The translations under genes and the position numbers were made by a program. Positions 26,129-34,383 of a stretch of 64,000 nucleotides of DNA are shown one piece after another. Source of the stretch: G020348385 sp964410125 (GTDB taxonomy: Bacteria; Acidobacteriota; Aminicenantia; Aminicenantales; Aminicenantaceae); NCBI GenBank assembly GCA_964410125.1, contig CAYPGQ010000010.1, positions 16,302-80,301 of the forward strand, written 5' to 3'. Position 1 is the stretch's first letter. Every line of letters begins with the position of its first letter. The notes beneath the pieces are model-generated. The model did no database searches. It saw only the letters and a program-made list of their open reading frames with translations, and had not been told where the DNA came from.

Positions 26129-27880
26129 TTACCGTTGAACCCGGCCTGTTGTATCACCGGCAGCCAATCGTTCCACTTCCTCGACACTGACGATGTTGAA
26201 GTCCCCCCAGATGGAGTGTTTCAAACAGGCTGCCGCTATCCCAAACGATAACGCTTCTCTATCCTTTTTTCCTTGAAGAAGGCTGTAAATCAAACCGGAT
26301 GCAAAGGCATCCCCTGTTCCCACACGATCCACGATCTGCACATGATATCTGGGCCCTTGGATGAACTTTTCCCCATCGAAAAGACAGGCAGACCAAAAAT
26401 TCTCAGAGGCAGAGATGTTTTCCCTTAAAGTGATGGCGACTTTTTTAAAACCGAACCGGTCCATCAGTTCTTTGGTCAATTTTTTATAACCTTCTATGCT
26501 GAGTTTTCCCGACTCGACATCGGTACCTTCAGGTTGAATGCCGAAAACCCGTGTGGGATCTTCCTCGTTTCCGAACAGCACATCCACGTAAGGCATTAGG
26601 CTTGTCATGATATCTCTGGTATTTTCCTCACTCCAGAGCTTTTTCCGGAAATTCAGGTCTGCGCTGACTGTGATGCCCTTTTTTTTGGCCATCTCCAATC
26701 CATTGCGAAGGGTTGCCAGCAAAGAATCGCTGAGAGCAGGAGTGATCCCTGTCCAGTGGAACCAGCGAGCTCTATCCAGGGCTTTTTCCCAATCCACATC
26801 TTCCGGTTTGAGCTCAGAAACAGCAGTGAATGCCCGGTCATAGAGCACCTTCGAAGGTCTTGGTCCATGGCCATGCTCCAAATAATAAATCCCCATCCGT
26901 TTCCCTTTTCTCACGATGAACTGGGTGTCCACCCCAAAGCTTTTTAAAGTGCCCAACGCATTGTCCCCCAGATCATTGTTGGGAAAGGCACTGATAAAAC
27001 AGGCATTCATCCCGAATTGAGCCAAAGATACAGAGACATTGGCTTCTGCCCCGCCGAAGTGGACGTCGAACTTCTTTGCCTGCTGGAGACGTACTCCTTT
27101 GGGCGGAGACAGGCGGACCATCATTTCACCAAAAGTCACGATTTTTGGCATTTGAATCGGAGCAATAGGTTTTTCTGGAATGGGCTTTTCCTTTTTTTGG
27201 GCAGAATCGGGTTTTAGGGCCTCCTTCCATCGGTTGATTTCCGCTTTCATCTTTTCGGGATCGTCGATATATTTTGCCAGCACCGAAGCACAAAAAATGC
27301 CCTGAGGATCTTTTTGTGTTGCTTGTTTCAGAGTTTCAAGAGTCATCCCTCCCGTGTAGACAACGGTCAAGTCTTTGAAGGGCCCTCTCCATGCTTTTGC
27401 CAGATCTATATTCGCGATTCTACCTGAAAAAGCAGGAAAAAGCTTGTAAACCCATTGATAGGGATAATTTTTCCTGAGTTCCTCGAAAGAGCATCCATAA
27501 CCTTCAGCTTTTTGGACAAGCTGTTTGCCAACATCGGAAAGCCCGCCCGGGATACCCATGACATCTTCCCTCACACAGATATCAATAACTTCAGGAATGT
27601 AATCGGCAGACACAACACCAGTAATGCCCGCTTCAATAGCCTGCTCGGCCTGCCTTCTCGTCATCACGGTTCCCGCCAAAATAAGAGCAGCCGGATATTT
27701 GTCCAAAATGGCTTTTATGCCTCCGAGGGCATGCTCTGAACGGAAAGCGATCTCGAGAATAATTCCCAGTTCCTCACAAATCTCATACGTGTCTACACAC
27801 TCTTCAGCACTCTTGGGATTCAACAAGGCAACTAGCCGGGCTTGTTTCAGTTTTTTAAAAATTCTTTCCGATTTTTTCAT
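26129..27880 (-). CDS. Fused KDPG aldolase / 2-keto-3-deoxygluconate kinase
   Basis: 583-aa bifunctional enzyme for the last two steps of hexuronate breakdown: KDG to KDPG (kinase) and KDPG to pyruvate plus glyceraldehyde-3-phosphate (aldolase). Residues 1-215 are KHG/KDPG aldolase: 'ILEIAFRSEHAL' with Glu43 and Arg47, 'AGTVMTRRQAEQAIEAG', Schiff-base Lys146 in 'VYKLFPAFSG'. A Pro/Lys linker (about 216-245) leads to a PfkB kinase: 'VTFGEMMVRLSPP', 'FGGAEANVSVSLAQFG', and the catalytic 'DRVGTGDAFASGLIYSL'. The aldolase region before Lys146 is longer than usual and its phosphate-binding loop is altered ('GIPGGLSDVG'). It is downstream of an SDR gene. Confidence 0.9.
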   Translation of the reverse strand: MKKSERIFKKLKQARLVALLNPKSAEECVDTYEICEELGIILEIAFRSEHALGGIKAILDKYPAALILAGTVMTRRQAEQAIEAGITGVVSADYIPEVIDICVREDVMGIPGGLSDVGKQLVQKAEGYGCSFEELRKNYPYQWVYKLFPAFSGRIANIDLAKAWRGPFKDLTVVYTGGMTLETLKQATQKDPQGIFCASVLAKYIDDPEKMKAEINRWKEALKPDSAQKKEKPIPEKPIAPIQMPKIVTFGEMMVRLSPPKGVRLQQAKKFDVHFGGAEANVSVSLAQFGMNACFISAFPNNDLGDNALGTLKSFGVDTQFIVRKGKRMGIYYLEHGHGPRPSKVLYDRAFTAVSELKPEDVDWEKALDRARWFHWTGITPALSDSLLATLRNGLEMAKKKGITVSADLNFRKKLWSEENTRDIMTSLMPYVDVLFGNEEDPTRVFGIQPEGTDVESGKLSIEGYKKLTKELMDRFGFKKVAITLRENISASENFWSACLFDGEKFIQGPRYHVQIVDRVGTGDAFASGLIYSLLQGKKDREALSFGIAAACLKHSIWGDFNIVSVEEVERLAAGDTTGRVQR

Positions 27881-27948
27881 CTAAAAGCTCCTTAAACTTT
27901 CTATGTAAGCAACCCTTTCATTGCTAGTCCCGAAGGGCCGAACCAACC

Positions 27949-28740
27949 TCATAGATGCTGAATATTCATCCCGCCGCTCACTTCCACCACCAGTCCCGTG
28001 GAGTAGGCAAAATCTCCCCGGGCTAAAGAAACAACCGCATTAGCAACATCTGCAGGATACCCCCATCTCTTCTGAGGGATCAGGCCTTCGGCGATCAGCC
28101 TGTCGTACTTTTCCTTCACAGGAGCCGTCATATCGGTCTGGATAATACCCGGCCGCACTTCGTACACATTTATTCCAAACTCAGCCAACCGGTCGGCGAA
28201 TATTTTTGTGGCCATGCTCAACCCTGCTTTGGAAATGCAGTACTCTGATCTGGAAGGCGAGGAGACATAAGCTGATATGGATGAAACAAAAATAATGCAG
28301 GATTTTTTTTCTGCATCCTCTCCAACCTGATGGATCATGTGTTTGGCAATCTTTTGAGTTAGAAAAAAAGCCCCTCTGGTGTTTATGGATAAAACACGAT
28401 CATAACTTGTGGGTGTTGTCTCTAAAATATCCGTTCTCTTCTCTGGGGCTACTCCAGCATTGTTCACGAGCACATCGATCCTTCCGAATCGATCAAGCGT
28501 CGAATCGAGTATCTTTTGATGGTCATCCAGGCTGGAAATATCCGCTTGGACCGGTAAAAATTCTCGGTTGAATCCCTCCACTTTTAGTTTGACTTCGAAA
28601 AGCCCCTTGTTCTTGTTTTCTGGATCTGCGAGGATGTCAACGCCGACGATGTCGAAACCTTTCTCTGCCAATCTCAAACATATCCCCCGGCCGATGCCTC
28701 TGCCAGCTCCGGTCACTAGAGCTACTTTTTTTTCACTCAC
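27949..28740 (-). CDS. Short-chain dehydrogenase/reductase
   Basis: 263-aa NAD(P)-dependent SDR with 'VTGAGRGIGRG' cofactor motif, 'VNNAGVAPEK', catalytic Ser in 'VSSISAYVS' and 'YCISK' (Tyr and Lys). The annotation '3-oxoacyl-ACP reductase' is often used for such proteins, but next to the KDG kinase/aldolase fusion a sugar or ketouronate reductase (KduD-like) is more plausible. First gene of the long minus-strand sugar series; 68 bp separate it from the fusion gene. Confidence 0.88.
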   Translation of the reverse strand: MSEKKVALVTGAGRGIGRGICLRLAEKGFDIVGVDILADPENKNKGLFEVKLKVEGFNREFLPVQADISSLDDHQKILDSTLDRFGRIDVLVNNAGVAPEKRTDILETTPTSYDRVLSINTRGAFFLTQKIAKHMIHQVGEDAEKKSCIIFVSSISAYVSSPSRSEYCISKAGLSMATKIFADRLAEFGINVYEVRPGIIQTDMTAPVKEKYDRLIAEGLIPQKRWGYPADVANAVVSLARGDFAYSTGLVVEVSGGMNIQHL

Positions 28741-28856
28741 TTTTCCCTCTCAATCTTCCAGGCAATTTTTATCGTGTCAAACACGGCACCCGCATTTTAT
28801 CAAAAAAAGAAAAATTTCTCATTTTTATGATGTTTTTTTCTTAATTGCGGATACAT

Positions 28857-28886
28857 TTGACACATAACCAGGATTGTTAATAAAAT
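28857..28886 (+). promoter_or_regulatory. Promoter for the 462-aa exported protein
   Basis: TTGACA at 28857-28862, 18-nt spacer, TAAAAT at 28881-28886, 42 bp before the ATG at 28929, in an AT-rich divergent gap. Confidence 0.55.
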
Positions 28887-28928
28887 TGAGGGGAAAATTT
28901 TTACCATGAATTATAAGGGGAAAAGTCA

Positions 28929-30317
28929 ATGAACAAGACTTCTAGATTACACATTCATTTTATAATTTTCTTTTTTATATTCTTTTTTCTCCTTATGACT
29001 TTTAGCCCCGCAACCGCAAGCCAGGAGAAGGATTCAAACAGGGCTGTTTCCATAAAAATCCTCAAAATTTCTTCTGTATCAGAAATATCAGGGGAACAAG
29101 CGGGCGAGGATCATGTTTTTTTCATTCTGGAGATAGAATGGAAAAACATCCACCCCAAACAGAAAGTGGAAAAAGATAAACTGGAAGGAAAAACCGACAG
29201 AACCATGGGAGTAGGAACCTTAGCCGGGAGGAAAAAAAAGAAAAAGACAGAATATGTTGAAGCCGACGTTGCTTATATGGTCGAAAAGCTTTTTAATCAT
29301 GCTTACCTTGTAGCCGACGGATTAGCTTATTCGCTCCACAAAATGACGGAGACCATTACTGAGGGCATCGAAATAAGAGAGCCTTTTATGATTGCAAAAC
29401 AGGGAGAAAAACGCAAAGTTTCATTCATTTATTCAATTCCAGAAAGTGCAAAAAACCTCGGTTTTCAATTTTTGGATTACGAATATGGCCACATCCTTCT
29501 TCCGGTCAAAGGCAACCTAGAGGAGGCAAAAGGATCGGGGCGCCCCCCAGGAAAAGTGTTAGATCAAATACAATCAAATCTTGTTGAAATTGCCGTTCAC
29601 TCATTTGGTCTCCAAAACACCTATGATGATAACGAAGCTCCTGAAGGCTGGGAGTACGCAATAGTCCAACTCAGCGGAAAAAGTCTTTCAGGCAAAACTG
29701 TAAAAGATATTGTACAGATCGAACCGACAGAATACACCTGGGTAGCCATTGAAGGAGGATATTTATATTATGCTATTGGAGGCTCCGTTACAGAGGAAGG
29801 CATGGTAAGATTTACTCCTGAAATCTTCCAACACCAACATTTGGCCTTTCTTGTCCCAAAATCTGGGCAAATTCACCAGCTGGGCATTCGCCTCAGAAAT
29901 GATGTATTCCAGCTCAATTTGACAGATGACGAGCCAAAAGGACCACCCAAAACCAAGGCCAAACACCGCGATGGCGATGTCATGGAGGTCATGCTCTTCG
30001 GAACACGGAAGGAAGATAGCAGAGTTATTTTAGATATCGGTATCCAATCACTGGAAACGAGTGGCATCGAGATCCAGAGAAAAGCCCAATTTCAACTTGT
30101 TGTAAATGATGAGAAAATTTCACTGGATGATTCCCTAACAGATGAACTTCTTCATCATCCTCCCACTCCATTCATCATTCCCCCTAAAACCTTTGTCCGA
30201 TTTGAATTGGCCTATGAAACCGATGTCTCCCCTACTTCTCTATATTTTAGAGGATATAGCAGTGAAGCAACTTTAAGCCTTACTGACATAATGATTCCTT
30301 TTGAAGAGGAGAAATAA
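28929..30317 (+). CDS. Exported hypothetical protein, 462 aa
   Basis: Not recognised. A long hydrophobic N-terminus (residues about 10-27, Phe-rich) ending 'FSPATAS' looks like a cleavable signal peptide. The rest is beta-rich, with 'HVFFILEIEWKNIHP', 'HLAFLVPKSGQIHQLGIRL' and later 'VILDIGIQSLETSG' recalling tandem DUF4352-like or arrestin-like beta sandwiches; a lysine cluster 'GRKKKKKTEY' sits at about residues 98-107. AT-richer than its neighbours. Stop codon TAA is directly at the left edge of an insertion sequence, 5 bp from its inverted repeat. The next plus-strand gene beyond the IS is another exported protein, so both may once have been adjacent. Confidence 0.7.
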   Translation: MNKTSRLHIHFIIFFFIFFFLLMTFSPATASQEKDSNRAVSIKILKISSVSEISGEQAGEDHVFFILEIEWKNIHPKQKVEKDKLEGKTDRTMGVGTLAGRKKKKKTEYVEADVAYMVEKLFNHAYLVADGLAYSLHKMTETITEGIEIREPFMIAKQGEKRKVSFIYSIPESAKNLGFQFLDYEYGHILLPVKGNLEEAKGSGRPPGKVLDQIQSNLVEIAVHSFGLQNTYDDNEAPEGWEYAIVQLSGKSLSGKTVKDIVQIEPTEYTWVAIEGGYLYYAIGGSVTEEGMVRFTPEIFQHQHLAFLVPKSGQIHQLGIRLRNDVFQLNLTDDEPKGPPKTKAKHRDGDVMEVMLFGTRKEDSRVILDIGIQSLETSGIEIQRKAQFQLVVNDEKISLDDSLTDELLHHPPTPFIIPPKTFVRFELAYETDVSPTSLYFRGYSSEATLSLTDIMIPFEEEK

Positions 30318-30322
30318 TTTGA

Positions 30323-31306
30323 GGTTCTTCTCCCATTTAGTTGGTAAAAGCCTGGATGATTTTAAGTGAAAAGTACCGAAGATCATGGTAACCATAGGCT
30401 TTTCGTTTGATCACCTTGATTTTGTTGTTCACACCTTCCAGCTTTCCAGTGTGAATGGGATAATCACAGTGATTGAGGATGCCGTAACTGTATCGTTCAA
30501 GGGTGTCGGCGAACTTCTGGACCGACGGATGTTCGGTGCAACGGGCCAGAGCGCACCACTCTTCAATGGCTTTTGTTGCCCAGGTTCGGGACTTGTATGA
30601 CCAGATGTGCTTCAGCTTATCTTTGAGAATCAACACGATGTTTATAACCTCATTTAATTCGAGGAGATGCTTCAACTGCTCCCGTCCATGGCGATGGCTT
30701 CCAACGTTTTCCGGTCGCGCTTGGGCATCTTGTTGAAAAAACTGCTCAAGGTTTTGGCTCTCCGATGCTTTCCTACCCAGATCACACGTCCTCTCTCGTA
30801 ATCCAGGACCACGGTCAAGTAACGGTGGCCTTTGCGAATGGCAATCTCGTCTACCGCCAGAATCCGAACTCCGCTGGTATCGATCTTCCCGTATTGAGCT
30901 TCCAGGAAGTGCTTGTCGATCCGCCGGCAGTGAAGACAGAGAATCTTTCGGTAATGGCAATGCAGCCAAACTCGAAAGGATGCAAGATTCAGGTCTCGAA
31001 CCTGTCTCTGAACATGACTGTGGATCCGTGGAGAAACACGTCCACAGCGACTGCAAACAGGGAGAAAACGCTTGTCGGGACCGATATCGATCCGAGCTGT
31101 CTTTGTGTCTTGCGCAACGGATTGATGTGTAATCTTGATTCGACGAAAAGGAAAATAATATGCTATACTCATTCCGGACATCGTAGGCCTCCATGGGTGA
31201 ATTTTTTAATGGAAAACTTATTCTACCCATTGGAGTTACCCGATGTCCATTCACTTTTTATAGCTTATAATTAAGGAATCCTCACCAACTTTTTAGGAGA
31301 TGAACC
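30323..31306. mobile_element. Degenerate ISL3-family insertion sequence
   Basis: About 984 bp bounded by 23-bp imperfect inverted repeats: left 30323-30345 starts GGTTCTTCTCC, right 31284-31306 ends GGAGATGAACC; 17 of 23 bases pair. Ends start with GG as in ISL3 elements. Its only gene is an inactivated ISL3-like transposase. Possible 8-bp target repeats (taatttga and taaataaa) match at only 5 of 8 positions, so duplication is not established. Intact members are about 1.3-1.6 kb; the shortage fits an internal deletion. Confidence 0.75.
30337..31181 (-). pseudogene. ISL3-family transposase with internal deletion and frameshift
   Basis: The N-terminal part (31181 to about 30690) has the ISL3 zinc-finger 'CSRCGRVSPRIHSH' and 'CLHCRRIDKHF' and the DDE start 'ILAVDEIAIRKGHRYLTVV'. 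It runs to 'AIAMDG', then hits a stop. In another frame the C-terminal part resumes at 'EQLKHLLELNEV' and ends 'GKLEGVNNKIKVIKRKAYGY...', the usual ISL3 terminus. The second catalytic Asp/middle region of about 100 residues is missing at a junction near 30680-30690, so the protein cannot be active. Confidence 0.85.
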
Positions 31307-31346
31307 TAAATAAATAAGATTTTTTGCTGAAATAGGAGGTTCAAGC

Positions 31347-34300
31347 ATGCATAAGGCAAGAGTAAGGAAATACATGTCCTCAGCTCTATCATTCCCATTG
31401 ATGATTCTTATTTTGATCCCATGCCTGGTTCACTCACAAACCGAGTCAGAGCCGAATGATCAACTGGAACAGGCGAATGAAATCCGTTTGGGGGAAACTG
31501 TCGAGGGATTCTTCCAGGAAAAAAACGATGATGATTGGTACAAGCTTGTTATCGATAAACCTGGAAAAAACATCATCCGGATCGACCTCTCTGGTGTCTC
31601 GGAAGTTAATGTTAGGCTTGCTATATATGATGAAGCAGAGCATCGACTGAAAAGGACCAATGCAACCCGGAAAGGAGGCCCTGAGGCGATCACCAACTTT
31701 GGTGTTAGCCAAGGGATATACTTTATCAACGTATACGGAGGAGATATCAATGATAAAGACCCATACACACTCAGCACCCAATTGATCGGCCCTTGGGAAG
31801 AAGGCCAGGAATTCGAACCCAACGACCAGCGGGAACAGGCGAATGAAATCCGTCTCGGAGAGACTGTTAAGGGCCTTTTTCAACCTGAAGATGATCCCGA
31901 TTGGTTTAAACTTGTTATCGATCGGTCGGGTAAAAGTATCTTCCGCGTAGACCTGAGCGGTGTTCCTGGAGTCAACTCTAAGCTTAACATCCATGATTCG
32001 CAGGGATCCCGAATAAAGCGTTTAAATATGAGGAGCCACGGAGAACCTGAAGAAATCATAAATTTTGGTGTTACAAAAGGTGTTTATTATATATCGATAT
32101 CTACAAGCGAGATAAATGAAAACGAGGTCTATTCTCTAAGTGCAGATCTGGTTGGCCCTTGGGAAGAAGGACTGGAGTTCGAGTCTAACGACCGGCGAAA
32201 ACAGGCGAATGAAATCAAACTCGACTCTGTGATCGAGGGGTATATCCACCCTAAGGACGATCGCGACTATTATCTCATAACCATTCCAGAACCAGGAATG
32301 GATATATTTGTTGTGGAATTCTCTTCATCAACGAAAGCAGACCTGCATCTGGAATTGTCGGATGCCGAAGGGAACCATATTAAGAGTTCGAATCTGGGCG
32401 TGAACGGTGTGAACGAACAAATCGTCAATATGAAATTGTCACCCGGTCAGTATTATATTCGCGCATACAGTTCCAAGATTATCGCGGAAACGACCTATAC
32501 TTTGCGGGCCGGTAGACCGACAGTCCCTCCCGCCACAGACAAAGAAGTCCAAAAATCTCTGGAAAAAGCGCTAGACTTCCTGGCCAGCAAACAGACTGAA
32601 GCCGGAGATTTTTTCGGGTATTACAATAAACATGCAGGGATAACCGGCCTTGCATTGATGGCCTTTGTAGGAGCGGATTGTGTTCCGAAGAACTACACGA
32701 GCAATATCATAAATGCCACTGATTTTATCAAAAGCCAATATTCCCCTTCTTCCGATTATGAGCCCGGATCTAAAAAGCAGGCATTGGAAGGGGGATTGAT
32801 CGGCCAGGCCAATCCGATGTACGAACATGGGATTGCAACGATTGCACTAACAGAAACCCTTATTGATACAAACGACCTTAGCCTGGAACCGATCATCGAA
32901 GATGCGATTCAGCTGATTATCAGGGCTCAAAACACAGAAAACAAACCTGAATTTCTTAAAGGACCGATCTCACCGGATTCGGAGCATTACGGTGGCTGGC
33001 GTTACAAGCCAGATAGTGTGGATAGCGATTTGTCTGTTTCCGGATGGCCCATCTTGGCGCTAAAAGCTGCGTTAAACGCAGGATTTACAGTCCCCGAATG
33101 GTCACTACATAAAGCTGTGGAATTCCTAGGAGCTTGTTACGATGAAAGCGATGGTTCTTTTGGCTATATGGCAGGAGGTTCAGGAGAGAGCTGTGTTCGT
33201 GCCGGCATCGGCGCTTTGTGCCTGCAGTTGATAGGCAATGCAAATGATCCATGCATTCCGCCGGCTCTCCGGTTCATGCAAAACAACCCTCCCATCTGGA
33301 ACAAAGAGGATCCGGGTTCAGGGTATCCTTTTTATTATTGGTACTATGGGACGCGGGCCATGCTGAATGAGGGAGGGGAAGATTGGCAGATCTGGAAGGA
33401 TTGGATGTGCCGGCTCCTTGTGGACAATCAGAGTGGTGACGGGAGCTGGAATGGCAATCAGAATGAGAAAAACCGACCGATATACACAACGGCCCTTGGC
33501 GCACTGATGCTGGAGCTTTGCTGCGGCCATCTTCCGATATACATGAGGGAGAGAGTCCCAAGGCCAGGACAGATCGAAGTCCAGTTTGAAAAAGGGGCTG
33601 AAAAACAGGCTGCAACAAACGTGGGATTGATATTGGATGCCTCCAATTCCATGTGGGGACAGATCCAGGGAGTGGCCAAGATCTCTATAGCAAAAGATGT
33701 TTTGGAACAGATCATTAACGGGCTCCCGGATGAAATGAACGTTGGATTGCGTTTGTACGGACATCGCTATGGTCTCAACGACAGACGCGCTTGCCAGGAT
33801 ACAGAGCTCAAAGTTCCGATTGCGCCTATCGACAAAGCGGTGCTGATCGATATCATCCAAAAAATTCAACCAAAGGGAAAAACCCCCTTGGTCTATTCTG
33901 TTTTGCAGGCTGGGGATGATTTCAAAGACATAAAAAATGGGAGCATCATCCTGATCACCGACGGCATCGAAAGCTGTGACGGCAACATCAACTCGATCGC
34001 TCCTGCATTGAAGGAATCAGGCATCGAATTGAAACTCCACATCGTCGGATTCGACATAAAGGAAGCCGAAGCCCGAGCCGAATTGGAAGCCATTGCTAAA
34101 TCCACGGAAGGAACCTATCTGGATGCCAAGGATTCTCAGGAACTGCTCTCTTCCCTCGAACAGACCCTGCAGATCGAGTTCGAAATCCTGGATGAAGAAG
34201 GTCAGGTGAAAGCCAAAGGCATGGTGGGAGGAGAATCCATAAAATTGATGGAAGGATCCTACATCCTTCGGCTGTTGGTCGAACCCGAGCCTTTCGAGGC

Positions 34301-34379
34301 AGGGATAACAGTTAGACCTGTACAAAAAACCAAAGTGATCTTTACAAAAGAAAAGGAAAAGTGGATCATAAAAAAATAG
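31347..34379 (+). CDS. Exported triple-repeat / alpha-toroid / VWA protein, 1010 aa
   Basis: Signal peptide 1-30 ('MILILIPCLVHSQ'). Three tandem repeats of about 121 residues follow (33-147, 154-268, 276-388), each starting 'EPND..EQANEI.LGE' and containing 'DWYKLVID', as in bacterial pre-peptidase C-terminal (PPC) domains. Residues about 400-735 have the recurring 'ALDFLASKQTEAG', 'GGWRY', 'DGSFGYMAGG', 'NQSGDGSWNG' pattern of squalene-cyclase/prenyltransferase-like alpha/alpha toroids, without a DXDD catalytic motif. A VWA domain follows at about 755-930 with an intact MIDAS ('DASNS' and 'LITDGIESCDG'), then a short beta domain. SD GGAGG lies 7 nt before the ATG. Probably periplasmic or surface-attached; function unknown. 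Confidence 0.8.
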   Translation: MHKARVRKYMSSALSFPLMILILIPCLVHSQTESEPNDQLEQANEIRLGETVEGFFQEKNDDDWYKLVIDKPGKNIIRIDLSGVSEVNVRLAIYDEAEHRLKRTNATRKGGPEAITNFGVSQGIYFINVYGGDINDKDPYTLSTQLIGPWEEGQEFEPNDQREQANEIRLGETVKGLFQPEDDPDWFKLVIDRSGKSIFRVDLSGVPGVNSKLNIHDSQGSRIKRLNMRSHGEPEEIINFGVTKGVYYISISTSEINENEVYSLSADLVGPWEEGLEFESNDRRKQANEIKLDSVIEGYIHPKDDRDYYLITIPEPGMDIFVVEFSSSTKADLHLELSDAEGNHIKSSNLGVNGVNEQIVNMKLSPGQYYIRAYSSKIIAETTYTLRAGRPTVPPATDKEVQKSLEKALDFLASKQTEAGDFFGYYNKHAGITGLALMAFVGADCVPKNYTSNIINATDFIKSQYSPSSDYEPGSKKQALEGGLIGQANPMYEHGIATIALTETLIDTNDLSLEPIIEDAIQLIIRAQNTENKPEFLKGPISPDSEHYGGWRYKPDSVDSDLSVSGWPILALKAALNAGFTVPEWSLHKAVEFLGACYDESDGSFGYMAGGSGESCVRAGIGALCLQLIGNANDPCIPPALRFMQNNPPIWNKEDPGSGYPFYYWYYGTRAMLNEGGEDWQIWKDWMCRLLVDNQSGDGSWNGNQNEKNRPIYTTALGALMLELCCGHLPIYMRERVPRPGQIEVQFEKGAEKQAATNVGLILDASNSMWGQIQGVAKISIAKDVLEQIINGLPDEMNVGLRLYGHRYGLNDRRACQDTELKVPIAPIDKAVLIDIIQKIQPKGKTPLVYSVLQAGDDFKDIKNGSIILITDGIESCDGNINSIAPALKESGIELKLHIVGFDIKEAEARAELEAIAKSTEGTYLDAKDSQELLSSLEQTLQIEFEILDEEGQVKAKGMVGGESIKLMEGSYILRLLVEPEPFEAGITVRPVQKTKVIFTKEKEKWIIKK

Positions 34380-34383
34380 AATC

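Noticed and set aside
27949..28740. Fatty-acid 3-oxoacyl-ACP reductase (FabG)
   Set aside because: Generic SDR motifs and a sugar-acid neighbourhood do not support fatty-acid synthesis.
30315..31314. Target-site duplication around the ISL3 element
   Set aside because: The flanking 8-mers agree at only five positions, in AT-rich DNA.
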